Positions 1 through 6,808 of a stretch of DNA of 10,973 bases are shown in pieces. The DNA comes from an uncultured Lachnospiraceae bacterium (lineage in GTDB: Bacteria > Bacillota_A > Clostridia > Lachnospirales > Lachnospiraceae), in contig CADBQK010000368.1 of the NCBI GenBank assembly GCA_902796775.1, positions 1 to 10,973 of the forward strand. Reading direction: 5' to 3'. The number at the start of each line of letters is the position of its first letter. The stretch's first letter is position 1. The position numbers and the translations under genes were made by a program. Under the pieces are notes generated by a model. That model did not search any database. It was not told the origin of the DNA and saw only the letters and a program-made list of their open reading frames with translations.

Positions 1-21
1 GGATGCTTTACTGTTTTTTTG

Positions 22-50
22 TTGCAAATTCCCTATTGAGGCTTTATAAT
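22..50 (+). promoter_or_regulatory. Sigma-A-type promoter of the CoA-transferase gene
   Basis: A TTGCAA -35 element (22-27) and a perfect TATAAT -10 element (45-50) are separated by the optimal 17 bases. Transcription would start near 57, giving a leader of about 78 nt before the ATG at 135. The leader holds a direct repeat of ATATGCGG (57-64 and 74-81) whose meaning is unknown. The near-consensus elements fit a strongly expressed metabolic gene. Confidence 0.8.
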
Positions 51-134
51 GTGAGTATATGCGGTACTCGTGCATATGCGGCCGTGTGCCGGTAAACACA
101 CACATACTTTTTCCATTTCCAAGGAGGTTATGCG

Positions 135-1487
135 ATGTACAAACTTTCAGAGATTCCCCAGGAGTACAAAAAAAGACTGATCACTGCTGATGAAGCTGCT
201 GCCAAGATCCAGGATGGAGACAGGGTCTCCTACGGCCTCGGACTCAGCACACCTGCTGACATTGATCAGGCAATCGGCAGGATTGCAAATAAACTTCACA
301 ATGTTGAGATCGTCTATACGACCCTGGTTGTTGACAAGCCTTATGGTGCATGGACGAAGGATGCTACGAATGAAAACATTCGTTTTGCTTCTGCTCATAT
401 GAACGGTATCGACAGAAAGATGAATAAGGACGGCAGGCTCTGGTTCATCCCCATGCTTTTCAACGAGCTTCCTTATTACTGGGCTGATACCGGTATTGAC
501 AAGCTCATTATCCAGGTTCATCCGATGGATCAGTACGGCAACTTCAACCTTGGTCCTCAGTGTTCTGACCTTCGCGGCCTGCTGAGCTGTGCAAAAATGG
601 TCATTGTCGAGGAGAATGAGAAGATGCCTCGTGCACTGGGCTATCAGACAGAGCTGAACATCTCCGATGTTGACTTTGTTGTTAAGGGCTCCAACACTCC
701 GATGCCGGAGATCCCGAACAAAGCTGCTACTCCTGAAGATGAGAAGATCGCTGATTTCGTCGTCAGCAAGATCAAGAACGGCAGTACTCTCCAGCTGGGT
801 ATCGGCGGACTTCCTTCCGCTATCGGCAAGAAGCTGGCTGAGTCTGATATCCAGGATCTGAGCGGCCATACCGAGATGCTGGTTGATTCCTATGTCGACC
901 TGTTTGAGGCTGGTAAGATCACCGGCAACAAGAGTCTTGACAAGGGTAAGATCGTTTACACCTTCGCAGGCGGCACCAAGCGTCTTTATGACTTTATCGA
1001 TAATAACCAGATTGTTTTCAGCGCTCCTGTTAACTATGTTAACAATGTCGGCGTTGTTCAGCAGATCGACAACTTCGTTTCCATCAACGGCTGCGTCAAT
1101 CTCGACCTTTTCGGTCAGGTCAACTCCGAGTCCGCAGGCTTCACCCCGATCAGCGGTACCGGCGGCCAGCTTGACTTCGCACTTGGCGCATACCTTTCCA
1201 AGGGCGGCCAGGGCTTCATCTGCCTGCATTCCTGCAGGAAGCTCAAGGACGGCTCTCTGGAGTCCAATATTATGCCGACTCTGACCAAGGGCTCTATCGT
1301 AACGACTCCTCGTTCTGCAGTCCACAATATCGTTACCGAGTACGGTATTGCCAAGCTGAAGGGCAGGTCTACCTGGCAGAGAGCAGAGGCTCTGATCAAC
1401 ATTGCTCATCCGGATTTCCGTGATGATCTGATCAAGGAAGCTGAGAAGATGGGCATCTGGACCAAGACCAGCAAGATCACTGGCTGA
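135..1487 (+). CDS. Acetyl-CoA hydrolase/transferase family protein, probably butyryl-CoA:acetate CoA-transferase
   Basis: This 450-residue cytoplasmic enzyme has the usual length of the family. It would move CoA between an acyl-CoA and a carboxylate such as acetate, the last step of butyrate formation if the substrate is butyryl-CoA. Visible family features are the glycine motif LGIGGLPSAIG (221-231), HTEM with the expected catalytic glutamate at 247, the GTGGQLDF motif (341-348), and the conserved C-terminal segment around VTEYGIAKLKG and AHPDFRDDL. From memory, the C-terminal half resembles clostridial butyryl-CoA:acetate CoA-transferases more than 4-hydroxybutyrate CoA-transferases. The N-terminal 120 residues look more divergent, so the acyl substrate is uncertain. 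The start is set by AAGGAGG at 121-127, 7 bases before the ATG. Codon use favours AAG, GGC, ATC and GAG more strongly than the neighbouring genes, suggesting high expression. The gene stands alone between its own promoter and terminator, with no other butyrate-pathway gene in the window. Confidence 0.85.
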   Translation: MYKLSEIPQEYKKRLITADEAAAKIQDGDRVSYGLGLSTPADIDQAIGRIANKLHNVEIVYTTLVVDKPYGAWTKDATNENIRFASAHMNGIDRKMNKDGRLWFIPMLFNELPYYWADTGIDKLIIQVHPMDQYGNFNLGPQCSDLRGLLSCAKMVIVEENEKMPRALGYQTELNISDVDFVVKGSNTPMPEIPNKAATPEDEKIADFVVSKIKNGSTLQLGIGGLPSAIGKKLAESDIQDLSGHTEMLVDSYVDLFEAGKITGNKSLDKGKIVYTFAGGTKRLYDFIDNNQIVFSAPVNYVNNVGVVQQIDNFVSINGCVNLDLFGQVNSESAGFTPISGTGGQLDFALGAYLSKGGQGFICLHSCRKLKDGSLESNIMPTLTKGSIVTTPRSAVHNIVTEYGIAKLKGRSTWQRAEALINIAHPDFRDDLIKEAEKMGIWTKTSKITG

Positions 1488-1518
1488 TCCTGATTTGTCC
1501 AAACCCGTATATTAGATC

Positions 1519-1564
1519 AAAAAATGGCAGGAGGGACATCATCGTCCCTCCTGCTTGCTTTTTT
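1519..1564. terminator. Bidirectional rho-independent terminator
   Basis: A perfect 11-bp inverted repeat, GCAGGAGGGAC (1527-1537) and GTCCCTCCTGC (1544-1554), has a 6-base loop. It is followed on the plus strand by a T-rich run ending in six Ts (1559-1564). On the other side lie six As (1519-1524), which read as a T run on the minus strand. It sits between the convergent CoA-transferase gene and the Glu/Lys-rich surface gene, so it can end transcription from both sides. Confidence 0.9.
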
Positions 1565-1582
1565 GCTGGTCTTATCTTCCTT

Positions 1583-3862
1583 CTACTTTACGGTCACTTT
1601 CACGCATGCGCTGCAGGGAGCGGTGTTCCCATTGCTCTTTCCGCCTTCTGCCTGCGGATCAATGCTGGCTGTGATAATAGCATTGCCGGGCCGAAGTGCT
1701 TTGATCGTACCGTTTTCTACAGTGACCACTTCCGAATCAGAGGAGATCCAGGTGATGTTCCCTTGGCCTTCATCCATACCGCGGGCTTTCATGTCCAGCG
1801 TACGGCTGTGGCCTGAAGTCAGGGTCAGGCTTTCCTGACGGATACGGATCCCCGGCTGACTGCTTTGCGGGAGCACTTCCACTGTAAATGAGCCGCCTGC
1901 ACTGATATTTTCTCCTGTGACAGACCACATGAGGATGGATGTACCGATTTGCTGTGCAGTAATTGTCCCATCCTGATCCACCTTAACAACAGAGGGTCTG
2001 CTGCTCTTCCATCTGACCCGGCCGTTCTCGCTGTAACCGGCAGGAATCTCAAGGACATCTATTTCGCCAACACGAAGGGTCGGCCCTGCTTTGCGGCGAA
2101 TGTCGCTGATACCGGCTATGACATAAGTGGAGAGGTCCGCTGCGTTGAAGCTGATGGCAGATGTACTGGCAGCATCCATGATCTTCTGCGCGCTTCCGTT
2201 TTCATCGATCCAGTAAACAGCGATCCTGTCGCCATCGATCGAGTCACCCGGCTTGATGGTGACCTGCATCAGATGATCATCTGCTTTTTCCTTTGATGTG
2301 CTGTCAGTTTCATCTGCATCCGCATCTGCATCTGCATTTTCATCTATAGCTGCTTCCTTTGCTGAGCGCAGAGAAAGATCATATCCACAGGCGGATGTCA
2401 GCACTGTTCCCTCATCCATTACCTCCGCGATCGCATCCCGGTATGTATCCTCATCCATTTTTCTGATGCTGATCTTTGTTCCGGACGGGAACTCTCCTTC
2501 CGGGTCGTACACGCTTATGCGTGTCCCGTCTTCTGCATCCGCCGCTACTCTCTGCTTGTTTTGTGTATCCCTGCCCTCCAGACCGGGATCAGCGGCTGTC
2601 TCTGTTTCCGTTTCCGCTGCTGTTTCATCCTGAACTTCCTGTCCGCTGCCGGATTCTGTTTCAGGAACCATTGAAGTGTCCGGGGTTTCTGCTGTTTCCG
2701 ATGTCTCGGGCTCCTGCATTGTTTCAGGTATGCCTGATGATTCCGGAGTTTGGGCTGATTCCGCATTTTCCGGGGTATCCGAAGACTCTGCTGTTTCCTC
2801 AGATGCTGAGACATTTGATGTCTCCTGCTCGTAAGGACTCTCCGTCTCAGTCTCTTCATCCTCGCCCAGATCTATAAAGAAGAAAGCAGATGTTTCTTCT
2901 TCCTCCTCCTGCTCATCCGAATCTTCATCCGGATCCTCAGACTTTTCCTTATCTTCGCTATCTTTATCTTCTGTGTTCTTTTTCCTGCTTTTTCCTGAAT
3001 CTGAAGAAGCATCCTTCTCGTTTTCGTCTTCTAAATCATCCGCCTGCTCTGCATCTTCCTGCTGCCCAGGCTCTTGCGCTTCCTCTTCCTCATCTTTCAC
3101 CAGTTCCCCGATGCTTTCTTCTTCCTCTTCGTCCTCATCGGTCATAAACCAGACACTTTGCCCAGGACTATCGGTTTCCTCTGCAGGTTCCACTGCCTCC
3201 TCAGGCTCTGCTTCCTTTCCGGAGTCCTTCTTTTTACTTTTGCTGCTTTTCTTTTTAGAAGACTTCTTCTCCTCTGCCTCTTCTTCCTCTTCCTCTTCAA
3301 TATCCAGATTCTCAGGGGTGATATCTTCCTCTTCCTCATATTCCGCTTCCTGATCCTGGTCCTTTTCTTTCTGATCAGATGCAGAATCTTCCTTGTCTGC
3401 ATCTTCTTCCTCTTCTTTTTTAGAAGAGTCTTCATCGTCCTCTTTATCTTCTTTCTTGTTATCTTCTTCTTTGTCTTCCTCTTCTTCTGCTGCTGCTTCC
3501 TCTTCTTCTTTTTCCCTTTCCTTCTCCTCTTTCTCCGCCTTTTCTTTCTCTTCCTTCTCCTTCTCTTTTCTATCTTTCTCTTCTTTTTCCTTTTGTTCCC
3601 TTTCTTCTCTTTCCTTTTCCTCTTTTTCCTTTTCTTCTTTTTCCTTCTCTTTTTCTTTTTTCTTATCGACCTTGATGGTTTCCTCGTCCTGGGAAGCCTT
3701 CTTTTCATCCCGGACTTCTTCTTCCTGTGTCTCTTCCTGGACGCCTACCGCCCGCAGCACTTTGTCGTCTGCCTGGTGCAGCAGAAAAGAAATGACCAGA
3801 AAGGCAGCCAGAAATATGGCTGCTGCCCACTTCATCATTCTGCGAAATCTATTGTGATCCAT
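1583..3862 (-). CDS. Membrane-anchored surface protein with a long Glu/Lys stalk and C-terminal Ig-like domains
   Basis: The product has 759 residues. Residues 1-11 are basic and 12-28 form one hydrophobic segment without a clear cleavage site, so it is probably an N-terminal (type II) anchor with the rest outside. From about 45 to 340 the chain is almost only Glu, Lys, Asp, Ser and Arg. The first part (about 65-135) has the dense E/K alternation of a single alpha-helix stalk. Residues 340-430 are rich in Ser, Thr, Glu and Pro. Residues 446-590 (EGEFPSGTKISI onward, ending in STYVIAGI) resemble a module common in Firmicute surface proteins. Residues 593-663 and 672-759 look like two BIG2-type Ig-like domains, with WKSSRPSVVKVDQDGTI and WISSDSEVVTVENGTI as matching cores. 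There is no LPXTG motif. The start has AAGGAGG at 3869-3875, 6 bases upstream. It lies 190 bases downstream of the small VPLA-motif gene and may share its transcript. The ligand or role is unknown. Confidence 0.82.
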   Translation of the reverse strand: MDHNRFRRMMKWAAAIFLAAFLVISFLLHQADDKVLRAVGVQEETQEEEVRDEKKASQDEETIKVDKKKEKEKEKEEKEKEEKEREEREQKEKEEKDRKEKEKEEKEKAEKEEKEREKEEEEAAAEEEEDKEEDNKKEDKEDDEDSSKKEEEEDADKEDSASDQKEKDQDQEAEYEEEEDITPENLDIEEEEEEEAEEKKSSKKKSSKSKKKDSGKEAEPEEAVEPAEETDSPGQSVWFMTDEDEEEEESIGELVKDEEEEAQEPGQQEDAEQADDLEDENEKDASSDSGKSRKKNTEDKDSEDKEKSEDPDEDSDEQEEEEETSAFFFIDLGEDEETETESPYEQETSNVSASEETAESSDTPENAESAQTPESSGIPETMQEPETSETAETPDTSMVPETESGSGQEVQDETAAETETETAADPGLEGRDTQNKQRVAADAEDGTRISVYDPEGEFPSGTKISIRKMDEDTYRDAIAEVMDEGTVLTSACGYDLSLRSAKEAAIDENADADADADETDSTSKEKADDHLMQVTIKPGDSIDGDRIAVYWIDENGSAQKIMDAASTSAISFNAADLSTYVIAGISDIRRKAGPTLRVGEIDVLEIPAGYSENGRVRWKSSRPSVVKVDQDGTITAQQIGTSILMWSVTGENISAGGSFTVEVLPQSSQPGIRIRQESLTLTSGHSRTLDMKARGMDEGQGNITWISSDSEVVTVENGTIKALRPGNAIITASIDPQAEGGKSNGNTAPCSACVKVTVK
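3538..3664. repeat. Polypyrimidine/polypurine tract coding the Glu/Lys stalk
   Basis: Of 127 bases on the plus strand only two are purines (3572 and 3595), and 3596-3664 is an uninterrupted 69-base pyrimidine run. On the coding (minus) strand this is a purine tract of GAG, GAA, AAG and AAA codons for residues 67-109 of the surface protein. The sequence is low-complexity rather than an exact tandem repeat. Long purine/pyrimidine tracts can form triplex DNA and are prone to length change, so the stalk length may vary between strains. Confidence 0.85.
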
Positions 3863-4052
3863 TCTGATCCTCCTTCGGCTGTCCAGGTGTATGAGTCCTG
3901 TTTGATGCTGCTGTTTTTATTGTATGTCTTGTATATCTTTACTCTTTGTATCTTTTATATTGTGATAAGATCTAAAACCCATGTATTTGGGGGCTATCCG
4001 GATTGTTAGTGACAATGCCTGTCCGCTTTGACTTTGTCCTTCCGGGCTGAGA
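3863..4052 (-). other. 190-base A+T-rich gap between the two downstream envelope genes
   Basis: No gene was supported here. The ribosome binding site of the stalk protein is at 3869-3875. The part from about 3905 to 3975 is very A+T-rich and could hold a promoter for the stalk gene, but no -35/-10 pair with proper spacing was convincing. No terminator hairpin with a T run follows the upstream gene, so readthrough from it into the stalk gene is possible. Confidence 0.5.
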
Positions 4053-4457
4053 TTACTGCGGACCATCTGCTTTTTCTGACTCTGCGTCATCCAGACTGGT
4101 AATCTGCCGCAGGATCCTGCGTTCCGTCCGATACCGGTGCGTCCGGACAAACAGGAAGCATGCGATGAGCAGCACAAGAGCGGCCGGCAGGAATCTCCGA
4201 AGCAGGGAGACAGGCAGACTGTCACTCCCTCCTTTGTCTTCAAAAACTGCCAGAGGTACGTCGTTGTCCTCGATATCGATAGCCGGAAGGTCCTCCTCGA
4301 CTGTGATCTTGAGCTTTTTTCTTGTCTTTTCAGACCCGCCGGTTTTCTGCTGCGAAACTGTCCCCTGTCCATCTGAGGAGGCTTTGACGGATATCGTATA
4401 TCCGATGGAGACCATGATCAGTACCATCGTTAAAACCATAATGATTCGTTTTCTCAT
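4053..4457 (-). CDS. Small two-membrane-segment envelope protein with a DNDVPLA motif
   Basis: The product has 134 residues. Residues 1-24 are a basic start followed by a hydrophobic segment, with a possible signal-peptidase site after VKA (24-26). Residues 27-88 would lie outside: a Ser/Gly/Lys/Gln stretch, then LKITVEEDLPAIDIEDNDVP and LAVFEDKG. Residues 89-104 form a second hydrophobic segment, followed by a basic cytoplasmic tail (RTHRYRTERR). The acidic-VPLA element at 61-70 resembles, from memory, the segment just before the LPXTG anchor of many Lachnospiraceae and Erysipelotrichaceae surface proteins, but here there is no LPXTG and no large ectodomain. The ribosome binding site is weak (AGG close to the ATG). 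The operon terminator lies just upstream and the stalk protein gene 190 bases downstream. I do not recognise a named family; a partner or anchor for the stalk protein is a guess. Confidence 0.7.
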   Translation of the reverse strand: MRKRIIMVLTMVLIMVSIGYTISVKASSDGQGTVSQQKTGGSEKTRKKLKITVEEDLPAIDIEDNDVPLAVFEDKGGSDSLPVSLLRRFLPAALVLLIACFLFVRTHRYRTERRILRQITSLDDAESEKADGPQ

Positions 4458-4518
4458 AAACCTGCTATCCTGTTTCCTTTCCCTGCATTAAGGGGTTTCC
4501 ATGTTTCCATGCTTCATC

Positions 4519-4562
4519 AAAAAAAGCTGCAATGAGCTGTTATCTGCTCATTCGGCACAGCT
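4519..4562 (-). terminator. Terminator of the five-gene operon
   Basis: Read on the minus strand, AGCTG (4558-4562) pairs with CAGCT (4525-4529). Inside that, AATGAGC (4546-4552) pairs with GCTCATT (4531-4537) around an 8-base loop, with a small asymmetric internal loop between the two stems. Seven Ts follow directly (4519-4525, A on the plus strand). An alternative 9-bp pairing of ATGAGCTGT with ACAGCTCAT is also possible. It lies 40 bases after the stop of the sigma-like gene. Confidence 0.75.
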
Positions 4563-4601
4563 CATAGGGTGCGTTATATCCTGGCCTTATCATCTCTCAT
4601 C

Positions 4602-5969
4602 TCATTCGAGTTCAAATGACAGATGCAGTGTGTTGCCGATGTGGTCGGGTATGTAAACGTCCCAGTTTTCCTGCGGGTAGGCAAACTCGACAATGCCTTC
4701 GGCCTCGTCTATGCGCAGGGGGGAGTAGCTTTCGCCGGAGGCTCCGGCTGCATAAATCTCGCGGTAATCAACACCGATTCCCTCATCTGCAACATAGAGT
4801 GTGACCGTGTCCTGAGTGGTCTCGCTGCTCACGAGCACCGGACCGTGACTGTCGACATCACTTACCTCCAGTGTTTCCTGCGTTTTCTGCAGATTGAACA
4901 GCGTCACCTCTATGGTAAGATTCCCGTTCCTTGTCGGTTCAACGGTAAACTGCCTGGCTCCGGCTTCATAGACCGGGAGGCTGCGTTTCCTAATCTTAGC
5001 TGTTACACTGTTCAGCGGCAGCATCGATCTTACTTTAATTTCATAAACCGGAAGTCCTCTTTCGCCTGCTGCACTGCTTTGTACGACATCAAATCCCGGT
5101 GTGATAAAGAGCAGGGGAATCAGCAGGAAGATGACCAGAAGCCCGGCAAGCACTCTCTTTTGGAGATGGAATCTTTCCTTGCGGTATACAGCATAGGAAC
5201 CAAGAAGATCCACAGGAACTGTATTGGAGTGGTGTCCTGACTTTTCAAACACCCGGCTGAGCACTGCTGACAATTCCTGGGGAGTCAGCTCCGGTCGCGG
5301 GAGATGTGCCGGGGTTGACAGCACCTGGTCTTTTTGCTCACTTCCGGCCGTCCCCTCTCCTGCCTGCAGATGCTTTCCGGCACTCTTCATGCATTTCTTC
5401 AGAAGAGATGGCGTAAAGTTGAGCAGCCAGGCGATATCCTCCTCGCTTAGTCCCTGCCCGTAACGCATGATCAGGATCTGTGATTCGGTCAGCGGCATGT
5501 TCAGGAGATGGGAAACGGGATAGGTACCATACGGAGTGTTCAGGAAGTCTCCGGCACCGGGTATGCTGCCTGAAATATGGAAATGATCTGTCTCATGGAC
5601 ATTGTCCGCTTTTTGGATGCTGTCCGCTTTATAGATGCTGTCCTCTTTTTCGACGCTGTCCGCTTTATGGGTACTGTCGCTGCTATCTGTATGTTCGGAA
5701 GCTTGTGTAATGCATTCCTGCAGGCACAGACGGAGGATCCAGGGCATAAACAGGACAGGTGATGACAGGTTGCCGATCCTCTCCAGCGCTGCCGTATAAA
5801 CACGCTCCAGACTGTTCATGGCGCTGATCCTGTCACCTTCCAGGAAATACAGATACGCATACTGTCTCTGGCAGACAGCTGCAAACAGCTCTGCAAAAGC
5901 ATTGCTGTCACTCTCGCAGGCTTTTTCTGCGAGATCTGAAAGATATTCCTGATCCAATCTGTCGGGCAC
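4602..5969 (-). CDS. Sigma-70-like protein with a membrane segment and extracytoplasmic Ig-like domain
   Basis: The product has 455 residues from the GTG start chosen here. Residues 20-90 resemble sigma region 2 of ECF factors (DSNAFAELF, then a helical stretch ending FMPWILRLCLQECI). Residues 156-200 resemble region 4 with its helix-turn-helix (LTESQILIMRYGQGLSEEDI, then a recognition-helix-like LLKKCMKS). The linker between them (about 92-145) carries a six-residue repeat of the type KADSIx. Residues 273-292 are a strong membrane segment. The rest lies outside; the last 80 residues (GPVLVSSETTQDTVTLYVAD through YIPDHIGNTLHL) look like a bacterial Ig-like fold. A free sigma factor has no membrane segment, so this may be a tethered regulator, a protein released by proteolysis, or a sigma-derived protein with a new job. 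It is the last gene of the operon, 72 bases after the GGDEF-like gene. Confidence 0.75.
   Translation of the reverse strand: MPDRLDQEYLSDLAEKACESDSNAFAELFAAVCQRQYAYLYFLEGDRISAMNSLERVYTAALERIGNLSSPVLFMPWILRLCLQECITQASEHTDSSDSTHKADSVEKEDSIYKADSIQKADNVHETDHFHISGSIPGAGDFLNTPYGTYPVSHLLNMPLTESQILIMRYGQGLSEEDIAWLLNFTPSLLKKCMKSAGKHLQAGEGTAGSEQKDQVLSTPAHLPRPELTPQELSAVLSRVFEKSGHHSNTVPVDLLGSYAVYRKERFHLQKRVLAGLLVIFLLIPLLFITPGFDVVQSSAAGERGLPVYEIKVRSMLPLNSVTAKIRKRSLPVYEAGARQFTVEPTRNGNLTIEVTLFNLQKTQETLEVSDVDSHGPVLVSSETTQDTVTLYVADEGIGVDYREIYAAGASGESYSPLRIDEAEGIVEFAYPQENWDVYIPDHIGNTLHLSFELE
5604..5675 (-). repeat. Four imperfect 18-bp tandem repeats in the sigma-like gene
   Basis: Four consecutive 18-base units start at 5604, 5622, 5640 and 5658 (plus-strand examples GTCCGCTTTTTGGATGCT and GTCCGCTTTATAGATGCT), with degraded partial units on both sides. 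They are in frame and encode the hexapeptides KADSVE, KEDSIY, KADSIQ and KADNVH or close variants, between the sigma region 2-like and region 4-like parts. A multiple of three keeps the frame open if copy number changes. Confidence 0.85.
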
Positions 5970-5975
5970 TTTTAT

Positions 5976-5982
5976 TCCTCCC
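5976..5982 (-). promoter_or_regulatory. Ribosome binding site that decides the start of the sigma-like gene
   Basis: GGGAGGA on the minus strand lies 6 bases before a GTG (5967-5969). An ATG at 5982-5984 is the longest possible start but overlaps this site, which would then sit inside the coding sequence (codons Gly-Gly), and it has no site of its own upstream. GTG is therefore the better start. Confidence 0.8.
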
Positions 5983-6041
5983 ATGCTTTTATAGCTGCAT
6001 CTGACAGCTGCTTTGTTAGTGCTGCTGTGATGAATGTTTCC

Positions 6042-6740
6042 TTAAGCTGTCATCTCCTGATTGCTGTCGTGGGAACGCTTGTCTGAGAGAGCGATGAGCT
6101 CCTGCAGACTGCTTACTTCTGAAGCGTGCGCAGTGCCGTAGCGGCAGCTGGGCGTCAGCTCCGATGTCTTTTCAGCATGGCGCTCCAGCAGGGTGATGAC
6201 CTGCTGTGTAAAGCTGTCCAGCTGCTGGATGCTGGACTCCTTAAAGATCGCCAGAAATTTGTTCCCGCCGTTTCTCCCGATAAAGCAGTTTCCGCCGGAT
6301 GCCTGCTGCAGGATCTCAGCAAAATACTGGATGGCTGCATCGCCTCCGGCATGTCCGCTCCTGCGGTTGATCTCGGAGAGATTTGTCAGCTCGATCGTTA
6401 CACAGCCCATCTTCTCCGGGAGCGGTTTGCCGAGATAACGGCCGATAAATACATCTACGCTATAGCGGTTTGCAATGCCTGTCAGGGCATCAGAATAGAG
6501 TGCGTTGTCCAGTTCCATGTTTTCCCGCTTCAGATCAGAGTAGGAATGGAAGTCGTAAAACAGGAATCCGAATGAGATGCCCAGTACTGCCCACAGGAGA
6601 AATCCGAGCAGGCGGATATGTCCGTTTTCTGCCATCAGCGCATACAGTTCCCTGTCCCGAAGGACGACAAACAGGGTGACAAGCGCTGCCGCTACCAAAA
6701 AGAGGAGCTGGATTGTTTTTATAATATCAAAGCGTTTCAT
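6042..6740 (-). CDS. Membrane protein with a degenerate GGDEF domain
   Basis: The product has 232 residues from the ATG at 6740. Two membrane segments (about 7-27 and 42-62) are followed by a short helical connector and a GGDEF-type domain. The domain opens with SDALTGIANRYS (from 83), continues with NLSEINRRSGHAGGD, and has FIGRNGGNKFLAIF where the active-site loop belongs. The signature GG(D/E)EF is GGNKF (158-162), and the first metal-binding Asp-x-Asp position reads Glu-Leu-Thr. Diguanylate cyclase activity is thus unlikely; a binding, scaffold or sensory role is more likely. The C-terminus ends soon after the last helix, with no extra domain. The reading frame also opens at a TTG at 6812 whose TTGA overlaps the stop of the signal peptidase gene. 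The ATG at 6740 is preferred because AAGGA precedes it by 10 bases and it lies just before the first membrane segment. Confidence 0.8.
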   Translation of the reverse strand: MKRFDIIKTIQLLFLVAAALVTLFVVLRDRELYALMAENGHIRLLGFLLWAVLGISFGFLFYDFHSYSDLKRENMELDNALYSDALTGIANRYSVDVFIGRYLGKPLPEKMGCVTIELTNLSEINRRSGHAGGDAAIQYFAEILQQASGGNCFIGRNGGNKFLAIFKESSIQQLDSFTQQVITLLERHAEKTSELTPSCRYGTAHASEVSSLQELIALSDKRSHDSNQEMTA

Positions 6741-6808
6741 CTGCTGTTTTTCCTTATGAGATGATGTCATCTGCTGCAAAGCTGAAATTGATCCGGCTTT
6801 GTCAGCGA

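Noticed and set aside
53..104. Riboswitch or attenuator in the CoA-transferase leader
   Set aside because: Only short stems (5 bp) and an 8-base direct repeat are seen, with no terminator-like hairpin and T run before the gene.
147..1502. A 451-codon open frame on the minus strand across the whole CoA-transferase gene
   Set aside because: It is a shadow of the biased codon use of the plus-strand gene, whose protein shows clear family motifs, promoter, ribosome binding site and terminator. The antisense product shows no recognisable domain.
3864..3980. Promoter for the stalk gene in the A+T-rich stretch
   Set aside because: Several TATAAA- or TACAAT-like hexamers occur, but none has a reasonable -35 element at 16-18 bases, so no site was called.
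3074..4009. A 311-codon plus-strand open frame rich in Phe and Leu, looking like a membrane protein
   Set aside because: It is the antisense of the Glu/Lys codons (CTT, TTC, TTT), which gives hydrophobic residues automatically. It has no ribosome binding site, and the minus strand encodes a protein with domains.
5982..5984. ATG as start of the sigma-like gene
   Set aside because: The only good ribosome binding site begins at this codon and serves the GTG at 5967-5969.
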